NCBI RefSeq assembly: GCF_016745395.1
Contig: NZ_JAERVJ010000005.1
Coordinates: 1 to 64,000 of the forward strand
Length of the DNA stretch: 64,000 bases
Source of the DNA: Methylocystis sp. Sn-Cys
Lineage (GTDB): Bacteria; Pseudomonadota; Alphaproteobacteria; Rhizobiales; Beijerinckiaceae
Reading direction: 5' to 3'
Shown: positions 1-8,661 of the stretch, in pieces
Layout of the letters: the number at the start of each line of letters is the position of its first letter
Numbering within the stretch: the stretch's first letter is position 1
Position numbers and translations under genes: made by a program
Notes under the pieces: model-generated
The model's database searches: none
The model's input: only the letters and a program-made list of their open reading frames with translations
What the model was told of the DNA's origin: nothing

Positions 1-16
1 TGTGTGCATTCGATAG

Positions 17-152
17 CGCTAAAGCGGGAGAGGGGACGCTCACGATCAGCATTCTTGATGAAGACGACGAACCGCTCCCTCTCCCGCGATAGCCGGTCGA
101 GAGACGGGCGTCTTGCAGACGCCCTATGGCGGGGGAGGGTTAGGGAGGGGGC
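17..152. repeat. Family C G-rich palindromic repeat, copy 1
   Basis: About 136 bp of alternating CCCTCTCCCGC and GCGGGAGAGGG arms, ending in GGGAGGGTTAGGGAGGGGGC. The same core occurs near 33.3, 35.5, 53.4 and 55.9 kb. This copy has an internal extension around GGTCGAGAGACG that is shared with the 53.4-kb copy. It lies just downstream of the stop of the SDR gene. Confidence 0.75.
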
Positions 153-165
153 CTGTCGGCCGCGC

Positions 166-855
166 TCACCAATCGATTTCCGCGCCCTTATAGTCCACGA
201 ATCTGCGCGTATCCGCGAGCGTCAGTCGCTCGACGACGCCAATGATTCCTGCGGCGCTTTCCTCCACGCCGACCGGCGCGTCGGGCCCGCCCATGTCGGT
301 GCGCACCCAGCCCGGATGCATGGAAATGACCGCGACGCCCTCGGGCTTCAGATCGTCGGAGAGACACTGAACGATCTTGTTGAGCCCGGCTTTGGAGAGG
401 CGGTAGCCGACGTTGAACGTCCCTTCCAGCGCCATGGAGCCCAGCACGCTCGACATCACCGCGATGCGCGGCCGCTCGCCCTGCCGCAGAAGCGGCAGAA
501 ACGCCTGAATGACGCGCAAAGGCCCCAGCGTATTGACGTTGACGAGGTCGAGCACGCCGTCGAAATCCATATCGAGCGTCGATTGGCGCTGCGGCCCATA
601 GGCGCCGGCGTTGGCGACAAGCGCGTCGATCGGCTCGCTCACCTCTGCGGCGGCCGCGTGAATTTGCGCCGCGTCGCGCGTGTCGAAGATGAGAATTTGC
701 CCCCTGTCGCCCAACGGGGCCAGCGCCTCCTGCAAGGCCGCGCGGCCGTTTTCGCTCCGCACGCTCGCGGTGACGCGCGCGCCCCTGAGCGCGAGCTGGC
801 GCGCCAGCTCCAAACCAATGCCCCGGCTCGCGCCGGCGATAAACCAATGCGACAT
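166..855 (-). CDS. SDR-family NAD(P)-dependent oxidoreductase
   Basis: A 229-residue classical short-chain dehydrogenase. The N-terminus carries the nucleotide-binding glycine motif GASRGIG (residues 8-14). NAG appears in VANAGAYG, and the catalytic Ser/Tyr/Lys are seen as SSVLGS and YRLSKAG. The end, HPGWVRTDMGG, is typical of C-factor/sniffer-like SDRs, so NADPH-dependent reduction of a small carbonyl substrate is likely; the substrate cannot be read. The ATG is preceded by GGGAG. The gene stands alone, divergent from the M48 protease, and a family C repeat follows its stop. Confidence 0.9.
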   Translation of the reverse strand: MSHWFIAGASRGIGLELARQLALRGARVTASVRSENGRAALQEALAPLGDRGQILIFDTRDAAQIHAAAAEVSEPIDALVANAGAYGPQRQSTLDMDFDGVLDLVNVNTLGPLRVIQAFLPLLRQGERPRIAVMSSVLGSMALEGTFNVGYRLSKAGLNKIVQCLSDDLKPEGVAVISMHPGWVRTDMGGPDAPVGVEESAAGIIGVVERLTLADTRRFVDYKGAEIDW

Positions 856-946
856 AATCGATCTCCCGCTGCGCTTCGCCTTTCAATATAGCGCCGCGTT
901 TTATCTTTGGCTCTCGCGGTGCTAGCCTTCGGTCGAGGAGGGGCGC

Positions 947-2023
947 GTGACGAGGGAAGCGACCGGCAACGCCAGTTTTTTCGACGGCTATGTCGAAAGA
1001 CGCCGCGCCGTCACGCTCGTCTTCGGCCCCGCGCTCGAAATCGTGGAAAACGGCGTCCTCGTCGCAGCCTGGCCCTATGCGGAGGTTCGCCGGCTGCCGC
1101 CGCCCGGCGGCCTCATGCGGCTCGCGGCGCTCGGCGCGCCGAAGGGCGCCCGGCTCGAAATCGACGATCCGCAAACGCAGGCCGACATCGCGCGCCACTG
1201 CCTCTTGCTTTTGGGCGAGAAGGACGCGCCTAACCTCGAAGGGCGCAAGAGGCTCGTCTATGGCCTCGCCGCCAGCGTGATGTTCGGCGCCTTCCTCTGG
1301 GGCGGCGTGCCGCGCATGGCCGGCCTCATCGCCCCGGCCATTCCCGTGGACTGGGAAAAGAAGCTCGGCGAAAGCGCCGACGAAGAAGCGCGCAAGACCT
1401 TCTCCGGCAAAAGCTGCAATGCACCCAAAGGCATGGAGGCCTTGCAGAAAGTCTCGCGCCGCCTCCAGGGCGCCGCCCATCTGCGCCTGCCCGCGACGAT
1501 CGAGGTCGTCGCCGCGACGACGCCTAACGCCTTCGCCTTGCCCGGTGGCAAGGTCTATCTGCTCTCCGGCTTGCTGGATAAGGCCCGCTCGCAGGACGAA
1601 GTCATCGGCGTGCTGGCCCATGAGCTGGGGCATCTGGAGCACCGCGACCATCTGCGCCGCCTCATCGAGACCGGCGGCGCAGCCATGCTCGTCAGCCTTG
1701 TCTTCGGCGACGTGACCGGGGGCTCGGCAATGATCCTGGTCGGCAATTCCGTGTTCAACGCCGCCTATTCGCGCGAAAACGAGGCGGAGGCCGACGCCTT
1801 CGCCGCCAGGACGCTCAGCGCGCTCGGCCGGCCCGCAAAGCCCATGGGCGAATTGCTGGTGCGCATCACCGGCGCGGACGGCGGCGGCCCGTCGAGCATT
1901 CTTCACGACCATCCGCTGAGCGCGGACCGACTGGAGGCGCTGAAAGCCGCCGACAAAGGCGAAACGGCGCCGCCGCTTTTGAGCGAGGAAGAGTGGACGG
2001 CGCTGAAGGGGATTTGCGGTTAA
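947..2023 (+). CDS. M48-family zinc metallopeptidase, membrane-anchored
   Basis: 358 residues with a GTG start after GAGGAGG. A hydrophobic segment near residues 103-122 is probably a membrane anchor. The zinc motif HELGH lies at 225-229, followed by HRDH, and the third zinc ligand is the Glu in ENEAEAD near 277-283, the M48 (HtpX/Oma1/BepA-like) arrangement. About 90 N-terminal residues form a soluble domain before the anchor. The likely role is envelope or membrane-protein quality control; the exact target is unknown. It is monocistronic and followed by a shortened family B repeat. Confidence 0.88.
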   Translation: MTREATGNASFFDGYVERRRAVTLVFGPALEIVENGVLVAAWPYAEVRRLPPPGGLMRLAALGAPKGARLEIDDPQTQADIARHCLLLLGEKDAPNLEGRKRLVYGLAASVMFGAFLWGGVPRMAGLIAPAIPVDWEKKLGESADEEARKTFSGKSCNAPKGMEALQKVSRRLQGAAHLRLPATIEVVAATTPNAFALPGGKVYLLSGLLDKARSQDEVIGVLAHELGHLEHRDHLRRLIETGGAAMLVSLVFGDVTGGSAMILVGNSVFNAAYSRENEAEADAFAARTLSALGRPAKPMGELLVRITGADGGGPSSILHDHPLSADRLEALKAADKGETAPPLLSEEEWTALKGICG

Positions 2024-2028
2024 AGGTT

Positions 2029-2060
2029 CGTCATTGCGAGCGCAGCGAAGCAATGACGGG
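2029..2060. repeat. Family B palindromic repeat, minimal copy
   Basis: The outer arms of the CGTCATTGCGAGCG ... GCAATGACGG repeat are joined directly, without the CCAGGGC inner stem and loop. It looks like an internal-deletion derivative of the roughly 80-bp copies seen elsewhere in the window. Confidence 0.7.
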
Positions 2061-2126
2061 AAGAGCGCGTGAAACAGCTTCAGCCTGCGGCGCGGCGGCT
2101 TATCTCACAAACTATTGAATTTATCT

Positions 2127-2258
2127 ATGAAAACTAGGGATGATGATTATAGCCTTGATCTATCAGAATCGTCCTTTGGTTCTCTTGTCAATGATCCGGA
2201 CGTCATAAAGGTGTTCGAAAAAAAGGCGGCTAAGTTGCCCCTCGCTTGCAAAAGGTAG
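2127..2258 (+). CDS. Possible 43-residue ORF, unknown
   Basis: ATG to TAG reading MKTRDDDYSLDLSESSF and onward, in a stretch that is clearly more AT-rich than its neighbours. The composition is protein-like and acidic at the N-terminus, but there is no clear ribosome-binding site and no recognised domain. It converges on the PIN-domain gene. It could be the remnant of an acquired gene next to the toxin-antitoxin pair. Confidence 0.2.
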   Translation: MKTRDDDYSLDLSESSFGSLVNDPDVIKVFEKKAAKLPLACKR

Positions 2259-2272
2259 AGGTTTTGCAAGGC

Positions 2273-2842
2273 TTAAATCAATGCGCCGAGTGCATCCGCC
2301 GTCGAGGGCAGCCCTTGCCGCTTCATGATCTCCAACACCTCGCGCGGCGACTGCGGCGGGTTCCTCCGGTTCGCGCACAGCTCGCGGAAAGCCGAGAGTG
2401 CGAGCTCCTTGCTGTCGCCCATCACGCGCGACAAGAAGGCATCTGGATGTTCGGCGACGAGGCCGAACGGCGCAAGCGCGGATTCCGGAAAGTCGCGCAA
2501 ATTCGCCGTCACGATGGTTTGCGCACCGCAATGCAGCGCCGCCGCCATTACATGCCGGTCATCCGCGTCAGGGAGCGTGATGGCGTCAATGCGATGCTCG
2601 TATCCCCCGACTAGCGCACCCAAAACATGCACCTCCATCAGGTCGCGCGTTCTTTCCAGTTGCTGGCGGGAAATATCTGGGCGGTCGCGCAAGAGCGACC
2701 TCATCCATTCTTCATGCACCCGCGCCGACCAGTGCGCTTGAAAGAGATCGGCCACGGCGAAGTGCATCAGCACGTTGCGCAGCAGCGCGGGGTACAAAAC
2801 GCTCGCGTCGAGAAACGCGACAGGCAAAAGCGGTTCGATCAT
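2273..2842 (-). CDS. PIN-domain toxin-like ribonuclease
   Basis: 189 residues. The N-terminal FLDASVLYPALLR carries the first PIN acidic residue, and LPDADDRHVMAAAL near residues 90-105 carries the central acidic cluster. ANLRDFP is the usual motif near the end of the PIN core. About 50 extra C-terminal residues follow, as in the longer PIN toxins paired with excisionase-like antitoxins. Its start overlaps the stop of the upstream antitoxin gene by ATGA, so the two are translationally coupled. By family it is probably a metal-dependent RNase that blocks translation. Confidence 0.85.
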   Translation of the reverse strand: MIEPLLPVAFLDASVLYPALLRNVLMHFAVADLFQAHWSARVHEEWMRSLLRDRPDISRQQLERTRDLMEVHVLGALVGGYEHRIDAITLPDADDRHVMAAALHCGAQTIVTANLRDFPESALAPFGLVAEHPDAFLSRVMGDSKELALSAFRELCANRRNPPQSPREVLEIMKRQGLPSTADALGALI

Positions 2843-3291
2843 TCAAGCCCCAAGGCCTGATCGTGTGCCGCCAGCTCCGCAAGGGCTTCGCGCCGCTTGG
2901 CTCGATTGTCGGCTTTGAATGCGAGCACGTCCTGCAACGGCAGCCGCCGTTGATTGCCGACCATTCGCGCCGGAAGAAGCCCCTTCTCGACCATGCCGAC
3001 GAGATAGGGGCGCGAGACGTTCAAAATGGTCGCCGCTTGCTGTGTCGTGATTTCCGCCTCGACAGGGACGAGCGACACGGCTTTTCCGGCGGCGATTGCC
3101 TTGAGAATATCTTTCAGCATTTCCGTCACGAGCGGAGGGAGATCGAGCGTCGTCTCCTTCCCCGCAGCGCTGACTTGCACGTTGAGCGCTGCGCCGCTCG
3201 CCTCACTACGTTCGAGCGCGACTTGCGCGGCCTTTGCCCGCGCCGCATCTTCGGGGGAAGGCACAATCGGGTCTGCAAGGGCGTGAGCCAT
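2839..3291 (-). CDS. Helix-turn-helix (excisionase-type) antitoxin
   Basis: 150 residues. A MerR/excisionase-like winged helix occupies about 81-126 (ITTQQAATILNVSRPYLVGM, then the GNQRRLPLQDV wing). The N-terminal half is helical, and the charged tail would suit toxin binding. It is the first gene of a two-gene operon with the PIN toxin, the usual antitoxin-first order, and probably autorepresses. The short gap upstream (3292-3340) should hold its promoter and operator. Confidence 0.82.
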   Translation of the reverse strand: MAHALADPIVPSPEDAARAKAAQVALERSEASGAALNVQVSAAGKETTLDLPPLVTEMLKDILKAIAAGKAVSLVPVEAEITTQQAATILNVSRPYLVGMVEKGLLPARMVGNQRRLPLQDVLAFKADNRAKRREALAELAAHDQALGLE

Positions 3292-3510
3292 GTGGAAGCC
3301 TCCTAAATTTCAAAGCACTATCTCACTTTCCAGAAATAGACGCAATACTCGAAATACTCGAAATTTGCTGGGGATCAGCTTCGTTTGGAGTTCGAGGCCG
3401 AGCTGAAGCGCCTCGACATCGCCGCTTAGCGCGCGGTCCTTTCTGAAGCTGCGCGCTTTCTCATCGCTCGCATGATACCGTTTCCGTTTGAATAGCTCGG
3501 ATTGGGGCTT

Positions 3511-3614
3511 GTCATTCCCGACGGGCCGAAGGCCCGATCGGGAATCCAGAGCCACAAAAGCGCTGGTTTGGCTCTGGATTCCCGATCGCTCGCTGCGCGA
3601 GCGTCGGGATTGAC
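3511..3614. repeat. Family A palindromic repeat, copy 1
   Basis: About 104 bp: GTCATTCCCG, an inner CCGAAGG arm, CGGGAATCCAGAGCC, a short loop, then GGCTCTGGATTCCCG and CGTCGGGATTGAC. The preceding 30 bp (GTTTCCGTTTGAATAGCTCG) also recur before the 7.66-kb copy, so the mobile unit may be longer than the palindrome. Confidence 0.8.
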
Positions 3615-3678
3615 ACCGAACCAATCAAGCGGATCTCGAATGATTCCATGCGAGCGGAAAGCGCGCTAACGCCGCTTA

Positions 3679-3755
3679 CGTCATTGCGAGCGCAGCGAAG
3701 CAATCCAGAGCCTCATCGTGGCCCTGGATAGCTTCGCTGCGCTCGCAATGACGGG
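3679..3755. repeat. Family B palindromic repeat, copy 2
   Basis: CGTCATTGCGAGCGCAGCG ... CAATCCAGAG-loop-CCCTGGAT ... GCTCGCAATGACGGG. It sits 28 bp from the rpoH stop and could act as a 3' end structure for that minus-strand transcript. Confidence 0.8.
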
Positions 3756-3783
3756 GAGAGCGGGTGAAGGGGCTCTCGCCCCC

Positions 3784-4668
3784 TCACATCGCCGCGGCGT
3801 GCGTCTCCTCGATCCGCGCCACGCCGGTCTTCACCGCCGCCTGCACTTTCTCGAAGGCGCGGACCTCGATCTGGCGGACGCGCTCGCGGGAGACGCCGAA
3901 TTCCTCGGAAAGCGCCTCGAGCGTCACCGGATCGTCGGCGAGGCGGCGCGCCTCGAAGATGCGGCGTTCGCGCGGGTTGAGAACGTCGAGCGCGCCGCGC
4001 AGCGCCTTCAGGCGATTGTTGCTCTCCTCCTGCGCGGCGAGAATGCGCTCCTGGTCGTCGCTCTCGTCGACGAGCCAGTCCTGCCATTCGCCTTCGCCCT
4101 CCTCCCGCAGCGGCGCGTTGAGCGAGGCGTCGCCGCCCATGCGGCGGTTCATCTCGATCACGTCCTGCTGCGAGACGCCGAGACGCGTCGCGATCTTCTC
4201 GACATTCTCGGGCCGCAGATCGCCCTCCTCGAAGGCGGAGATGCGGCTCTTGGCCTTGCGCAGATTGAAGAAGAGCTTCTTCTGGCTCGCCGTCGTGCCC
4301 ATTTTCACGAGCGACCAGGAGCGCAGGATGTATTCTTGAATCGAGGCGCGGATCCACCACATCGCATAAGTAGCGAGACGGAAGCCGCGGTCCGGCTCGA
4401 AGCGCTTGACGGCCTGCATCAGGCCGACATTGCCCTCCGAGACGATCTCGCCGATCGGCAGGCCGTAGCCGCGATAGCCCATGGCGATCTTGGCCACGAG
4501 GCGCAGATGCGAGGTGACAAGCGCGTGAGCGGCCTTCGGGTCTTCATGTTCGCGCCAACGCTTGGCGAGCATATATTCCTGCTGCGGCTCCAGCATCGGG
4601 AACCGGCGGATTTCGGCAAGGTAACGGGCGAGCCCGCCTTCCGCGACGATGGGCAAAGTATTCGCCAT
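3784..4668 (-). CDS. rpoH: RNA polymerase heat-shock sigma factor RpoH
   Basis: 294 residues from the ATG at 4668, preceded by GAGGGACGAG. Longer readings from 4788 lack family homology at the N-terminus. Region 2 spans about 45-120 with GNVGLMQAVKRFEP and YAMWWIRASIQEYIL. The RpoH box QKKLFFNLR lies at 129-137, which separates it from RpoD and RpoS. Region 4.2 carries FGVSRERVRQIE. The product directs core polymerase to heat-shock promoters. Many alphaproteobacteria carry more than one rpoH; whether this is RpoH1 or RpoH2 cannot be decided here. Confidence 0.96.
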   Translation of the reverse strand: MANTLPIVAEGGLARYLAEIRRFPMLEPQQEYMLAKRWREHEDPKAAHALVTSHLRLVAKIAMGYRGYGLPIGEIVSEGNVGLMQAVKRFEPDRGFRLATYAMWWIRASIQEYILRSWSLVKMGTTASQKKLFFNLRKAKSRISAFEEGDLRPENVEKIATRLGVSQQDVIEMNRRMGGDASLNAPLREEGEGEWQDWLVDESDDQERILAAQEESNNRLKALRGALDVLNPRERRIFEARRLADDPVTLEALSEEFGVSRERVRQIEVRAFEKVQAAVKTGVARIEETHAAAM

Positions 4669-4831
4669 ATCTCGTCCCTCCCCTGACGGGCTCCCGGGGC
4701 GGCAAGCCCGCGACGGTCGATCGCGCATTCGCCGATCGCAACAAGGATAGTATAGGCCGGAAACGACGGGCAGGAAAATGACCGCCACGTGACAACTCGC
4801 TAAAGTCGGGATTAAGATTCTGTAATAAAGG

Positions 4832-4852
4832 CCCGGCGAAAGCGTCGCCGGG
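4832..4852 (-). terminator. Hairpin downstream of the HerA-like ATPase gene
   Basis: CCCGGCGA and TCGCCGGG form an 8-bp stem with a 5-nt loop. On the minus strand it is followed by CCTTTATTAC, only a weak T tract. It is 31 bp after the ATPase stop and upstream of rpoH, so it could separate the two transcripts. Confidence 0.4.
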
Positions 4853-4882
4853 GCGTCCCGACACTTCGCGAAGCTTAAGATT

Positions 4883-6397
4883 CTATTTACTGATGCCGCC
4901 CAGGACGCCGCGCAAAATTTCCTTGGCGATGCGATTTCCCGCTGTGCGCGCAGCGCTTTGGACGGCCGACCGCAGCGCGGCCTCGGCCGGCGAGAGATTC
5001 TTGCCCTTGGCCGAGCCGAAGAGCTTGCCCAACACGGAGCCGATGGTCCCGATCAAGCCGCCGCCTGCGGCGTTTTGTCCGCCCCCCTGTAGCTTCTCGT
5101 AAGCCGAGTCGCGATCGACCGGCGTGTCATATTTGCCGGCGAATTTGCTCTCGCCCATGACCGCGGCGCGCTCTTGCGGCGTCACCGGGCCGACGCAGGC
5201 CGCGGGAGGCGCGATCAGCACGCGGTCGACGATCTCCGGCGCGCCCTTGTCGCCGAGCATGGAGACGAGCGCCTCGCCGACGCCGAGATGCATGATGGCG
5301 TCCGCCGTGTCGAAAGAGGGGTTCTTGCGGAAGGTTTCCGCCGCCGCGCGCACCGCTTTCTGGTCGCGCGGCGTGAAGGCGCGCAGCGCGTGCTGGATAC
5401 GATTGCCGAGCTGGCCCAAGACGGCGTCCGGCACATCGAGCGGATTCTGGGTGATGAAATAGACGCCGACGCCCTTGGAGCGAATGAGCCGGACGACCTT
5501 CTCGATCGCCGAGAGCAGCGCCTTCGGGGCATCGTCGAAAAGGAGATGGGCCTCGTCGAAGAAGAAGACGAGCTTCGGCTTATCCTGGTCGCCGACCTCG
5601 GGAAGCGTCTCGAAAAGCTCCGAGAGCATCCACAAAAGAAAAGTGGCGTAGAGCTTGGGCGCGCGCATGAGCTTGTCGGCGGCGAGAATATTCACCACGC
5701 CGCGCCCGTCGCGATCCGTGCGGATGAAATCCGTGATCTCCAGCGCCGGCTCGCCGAAGAATTTGTCGCCGCCCTGCGTCTCCAGCACGAGGAGCTGGCG
5801 CTGAATCGCGCCGACGCTGGCCGGCGCGATATTACCGTATTTGACTTTGTATTCCGCCGCGTTTTCGGCGACATGGGCGAGCGCGGCGCGAAGATCCTTC
5901 AGATCGAGCAGCAAAAGCCCCTGCTCGTCCGCGACCTTGAAGACGATATTGATGACGCCTTCCTGCGTCTCGTTGAGGTCGAGCAGGCGGGAGATGAGCA
6001 GCGGGCCCATTTCCGAAACGGTGGCGCGCACCATATGGCCCTGCTCGCCGAAGACGTCCCAATAGACCACCGGAAAACGGTCGGGCTCGTAATCCAACCC
6101 GATTTCCTCGGCGCGTTTGACGAAGGGAGGCTTGGCGTCGCCCGGCTGGGAGAGGCCCGAAAGGTCGCCTTTCACATCGGCGAGGAAGACCGAGGCGCCC
6201 GCATTGGAGAAGCCTTCCGCGAGGAGCTGCAGCGACACCGTCTTGCCGCCGCCGGTCGCGCCGGAGATGAGCCCGTGGCGGTTGCCGAGCGACAGCGTCA
6301 GATAGCGATAGGCGCGCGCCCCCGCCCCGCCATGCGCCGCGCCCACGAGAATCTTACCGGGGACGGCGTTGGGGCGGCTTTCGCTGGCTTGGCTCAT
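4883..6397 (-). CDS. HerA-like (DUF853/YjgR) P-loop ATPase
   Basis: 504 residues from the ATG at 6397 ([10 protein letters not shown]). The reading frame extends upstream, but that part is low-complexity. Walker A GATGGGKT lies at 46-53 and Walker B is [34 protein letters not shown] is characteristic of the HerA/FtsK-like DUF853 family, and the C-terminus ends in a glycine-rich [12 protein letters not shown]. coli YjgR is the best-known relative, and its function is not settled. It is transcribed divergently from the SCO gene. Confidence 0.88.
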   Translation of the reverse strand: MSQASESRPNAVPGKILVGAAHGGAGARAYRYLTLSLGNRHGLISGATGGGKTVSLQLLAEGFSNAGASVFLADVKGDLSGLSQPGDAKPPFVKRAEEIGLDYEPDRFPVVYWDVFGEQGHMVRATVSEMGPLLISRLLDLNETQEGVINIVFKVADEQGLLLLDLKDLRAALAHVAENAAEYKVKYGNIAPASVGAIQRQLLVLETQGGDKFFGEPALEITDFIRTDRDGRGVVNILAADKLMRAPKLYATFLLWMLSELFETLPEVGDQDKPKLVFFFDEAHLLFDDAPKALLSAIEKVVRLIRSKGVGVYFITQNPLDVPDAVLGQLGNRIQHALRAFTPRDQKAVRAAAETFRKNPSFDTADAIMHLGVGEALVSMLGDKGAPEIVDRVLIAPPAACVGPVTPQERAAVMGESKFAGKYDTPVDRDSAYEKLQGGGQNAAGGGLIGTIGSVLGKLFGSAKGKNLSPAEAALRSAVQSAARTAGNRIAKEILRGVLGGISK

Positions 6398-6975
6398 GAC
6401 GTGGCGCTCTCGCTGGGAATCGGCGGAGACGGAAGCTACATCATTCCCTTCGCGCCCGCATCCGCTGGCGCCCGCATCCGCGCTGCAGCGCAGCATCTTC
6501 GCGCAGGCGAAACGCCGTGACGAAAAGCTGTGACGAAAAGCCGTGGCTTGGCGAATGCGCTGCGCCGGGCTAAATTCGTGTTGGAGAGGTTCGCCGTCGC
6601 AACCGGGCGCATGCGGCAAGCGCCCCAAGCCACGGCCGGCAGCCCTCTAGCTTGCAGCCGCCGTCAATCTGGAGAACAAAGCCCGGCAGCGCCGTCGACG
6701 TTACGATCGTCCCGCACCCGAAGGACAGAATGCCACGGCGCGTCGTCGGGAAACACGAGACCGACGGCGCGATGACATGACGCGCACATCGCCTGGCCTG
6801 CTTTCCGCTGGACTCGAATGGCGGAGCGACAAGAAACCGCGCCGACCGATAAGCGAAGCGAGTTCTCCATCGCGAAAGCGGCCAACTTTTGCGGAATTCG
6901 ATTCAGGCGCATAAGTTCGCTAATCAAAACGAGACGCCGTAACGCGACGGCCGACAAGACGCAGGGAAGGCACGC
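6398..6975. other. 578-bp divergent intergenic region
   Basis: It lies between the HerA-like ATPase and the SCO gene and should hold both promoters. Apart from the cytochrome-like open fragment on the minus strand (6664-6870) no gene was recognised, and no dispersed repeat copy was found. Confidence 0.5.
6664..6870 (-). pseudogene. Possible c-type cytochrome remnant (CxxCH)
   Basis: A 68-residue open frame from ATG 6870 contains GQAMCASCHRAVG followed by FPDDAPWHSVLRV. This resembles the haem-attachment start of a small class I cytochrome c with its usual proline-containing loop. It lacks a signal peptide and a distal Met segment, so if related it is a decayed fragment. It is close to a SCO assembly gene, a normal neighbour for a cytochrome. 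Chance is a real alternative. Confidence 0.3.
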
Positions 6976-7620
6976 ATGTCCAGAGGGTCGGTGAAGGGAA
7001 ACGGCAGGAACAAGCGCGGCGACAAAAAGGCGGCGAACGGTCCCGCGATCTCCAAAGGCCTGCTCATCGGCGCGGGCGCTGTTTTCGCCCTTATCTTCGG
7101 CGTCTTCGTCGCCGTGACGAGCAACACGCCGCCTGCGCCGCCGGCCTCCGCCATCGGCGGCCCGTTTCAGCTCACGTCGCAGACGGGCGCGCAGGTCAAT
7201 GAGAAGGAGCTGCTCGGCAAGCCCTATCTCATCTTCTTCGGCTACACGCATTGCCCCGACGTGTGCCACACGACGCTGTTCGAGATGTCGGAGATTTTGC
7301 GCGCGCTCGGACCCGACGCAAAAGTCGGCGGGCTTTTTGTCACCGTCGATCCAGAACGCGACACGCCGGAGGTTTTGAAGGACTATCTGGCGAATTTCGA
7401 CCCGCGCATCACCGGCCTCACCGGCCCGCGCGCGCAGCTCGAACCCATGCTGCGCTCCTATCGCATCTACGCGAAGCGTGCGCCGGGCAAGGATGAGGAC
7501 TACGCCGTGGATCACACCACGGTTGTCTATCTGATGGACAAGAACGGCCGCTTCGTCACTTCCTTCAACGTCAACCGGAAACCCGAGGAAGCGGCGAAGG
7601 ATCTGGCGCGTTATCTGTAA
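6976..7620 (+). CDS. SCO1/SenC-family copper chaperone
   Basis: 214 residues. A lysine-rich cytoplasmic start is followed by one membrane segment at about 26-48 and a thioredoxin-like periplasmic domain. The copper ligands are visible: CPDVC at 93-97 and His180 in VDHTTVVYL. TVDPERDTPEVLKDY is a strong family signature. SCO proteins deliver copper to, or reduce the thiols of, the CuA centre of cytochrome oxidase; they also occur with other copper enzymes. No oxidase genes are present here, so its client is unknown. Confidence 0.94.
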   Translation: MSRGSVKGNGRNKRGDKKAANGPAISKGLLIGAGAVFALIFGVFVAVTSNTPPAPPASAIGGPFQLTSQTGAQVNEKELLGKPYLIFFGYTHCPDVCHTTLFEMSEILRALGPDAKVGGLFVTVDPERDTPEVLKDYLANFDPRITGLTGPRAQLEPMLRSYRIYAKRAPGKDEDYAVDHTTVVYLMDKNGRFVTSFNVNRKPEEAAKDLARYL

Positions 7621-7655
7621 CGCCATTTCCGTTTGAATAGCTCGCATTGGGGCAT

Positions 7656-7760
7656 GTCATTGCCGGCAGGCTGAAAGCCCGACCGGGAATCCAGAGCCAC
7701 AAAAGCGCCGGTTTTGCTCTGGATTCCCGATCGCTCGCTCGAGCGAGCGTCGGGAATGAC
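7656..7760. repeat. Family A palindromic repeat, copy 2
   Basis: A 105-bp copy with GTCAT(T), CCGGGAATCCAGAGCC, loop, GCTCTGGATTCCCGATCGC and GTCGGGAATGAC. The 5' flank GTTTGAATAGCTCG matches the flank of the 3.5-kb copy. Confidence 0.8.
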
Positions 7761-7899
7761 GCCGCCCGAACAAGCCGATCTCCTATCACGCGCCGCGCCG
7801 CGGCGCAGGACGACTCGCAAGTCTACGCCAAGCGAATTTTTTGCGGTAGTTGCGTTTTTCGAACTCGCGACTCACGCAGCCTTTCGCTAGCATGTCCGC

Positions 7900-8661
7900 A
7901 TGCTTCGCCTTTTGCGCGACGGCCCTTCCGGCAAGGGAACGTCCCTCCTTACGTTAGAACACGCCGGCGAAACGATCGTCGTCGCTTTGCGCCGCGCGAC
8001 CACTGCGCGGCGTTTTACCCTGAGGGTTCGATTCGCCGCGCGCGACGCGGTTCTCACCATGCCGAGCCGCGCCTCGATTCGCGAGGCGCGCGCCTTCGCG
8101 CAGCGTCACGCCGCCTGGATCGCCACGCGGTTGAACCGGCTGCCCGAGACGATTCCCTTCGCGCATGGCTCGCTCATTCCTTTGCGCGGCGTCGATCACG
8201 CCGTCATCCATCTGCCCGATCGACGCGGCACCGTGTGGACGGAAGAGCGCGACGATGTGGAGACGCCGCTGGCGCTTTGCGTCGCCGGCCAGGCCGAGCA
8301 TGTGCACCGTCGCGTGCAGGATCACTTCAAGCGCGAGGCGCGCCGCGACCTCGAAGACGCCGTCGCGCGCCACACCTCGGCGCTGAGCCTGCCGCCGCGG
8401 GGCGTCGGGCTGCGCGATCCGGTCAGCCGATGGGGCTCGTGCTCCTCGACAGGATCGCTGAATTTTTCATGGCGGCTGATCATGGCGCCGCCTTTCGTTC
8501 TCGACTATCTCGCCGCCCATGAGGTGGCGCATCTGGTGCACCTCGACCATTCGCCGCGGTTCTGGTCGCTGGCGCGCCGCCTGTGTCCCGAGACCGATCG
8601 CGCCGAGGCATGGCTTTCGGCGCATGGCGCGCATCTGCACAAATATGGAGCCAAGGGATGA
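7900..8661 (+). CDS. YgjP-like (DUF45) M48-related metallopeptidase
   Basis: 253 residues. The conserved LRDPVSRWGSCSS segment precedes the zinc site HEVAH at 207-211, with a further His in LDHSPRFW, the YgjP/WLM arrangement. The N-terminal 60 residues include RRFTLRVRFAARDAVLTMP, also typical. It is predicted cytoplasmic. E. coli YgjP is a presumed metal-dependent protease of uncertain substrate. Its stop overlaps the start of the next gene (ATGATG), so the two are probably co-expressed. Confidence 0.88.
   Translation: MLRLLRDGPSGKGTSLLTLEHAGETIVVALRRATTARRFTLRVRFAARDAVLTMPSRASIREARAFAQRHAAWIATRLNRLPETIPFAHGSLIPLRGVDHAVIHLPDRRGTVWTEERDDVETPLALCVAGQAEHVHRRVQDHFKREARRDLEDAVARHTSALSLPPRGVGLRDPVSRWGSCSSTGSLNFSWRLIMAPPFVLDYLAAHEVAHLVHLDHSPRFWSLARRLCPETDRAEAWLSAHGAHLHKYGAKG

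Larger units (their letters stand above)
3292..3783. other. 492-bp intergenic region with two palindromic repeats
   Basis: It lies between the antitoxin start and the rpoH stop. It contains a tandem CGAAATACT (about 3340-3363), a short open stretch ending near 3429 that may be a gene remnant, a family A repeat and a family B repeat. No convincing gene was found. Confidence 0.6.

Noticed and set aside
3371-3429. Short open stretch reading GDQLRLEFEAELKRLDIAA before a stop
   Set aside because: It looks like a protein C-terminus but is under 25 codons, without a start or any family match; too little to call a pseudogene.
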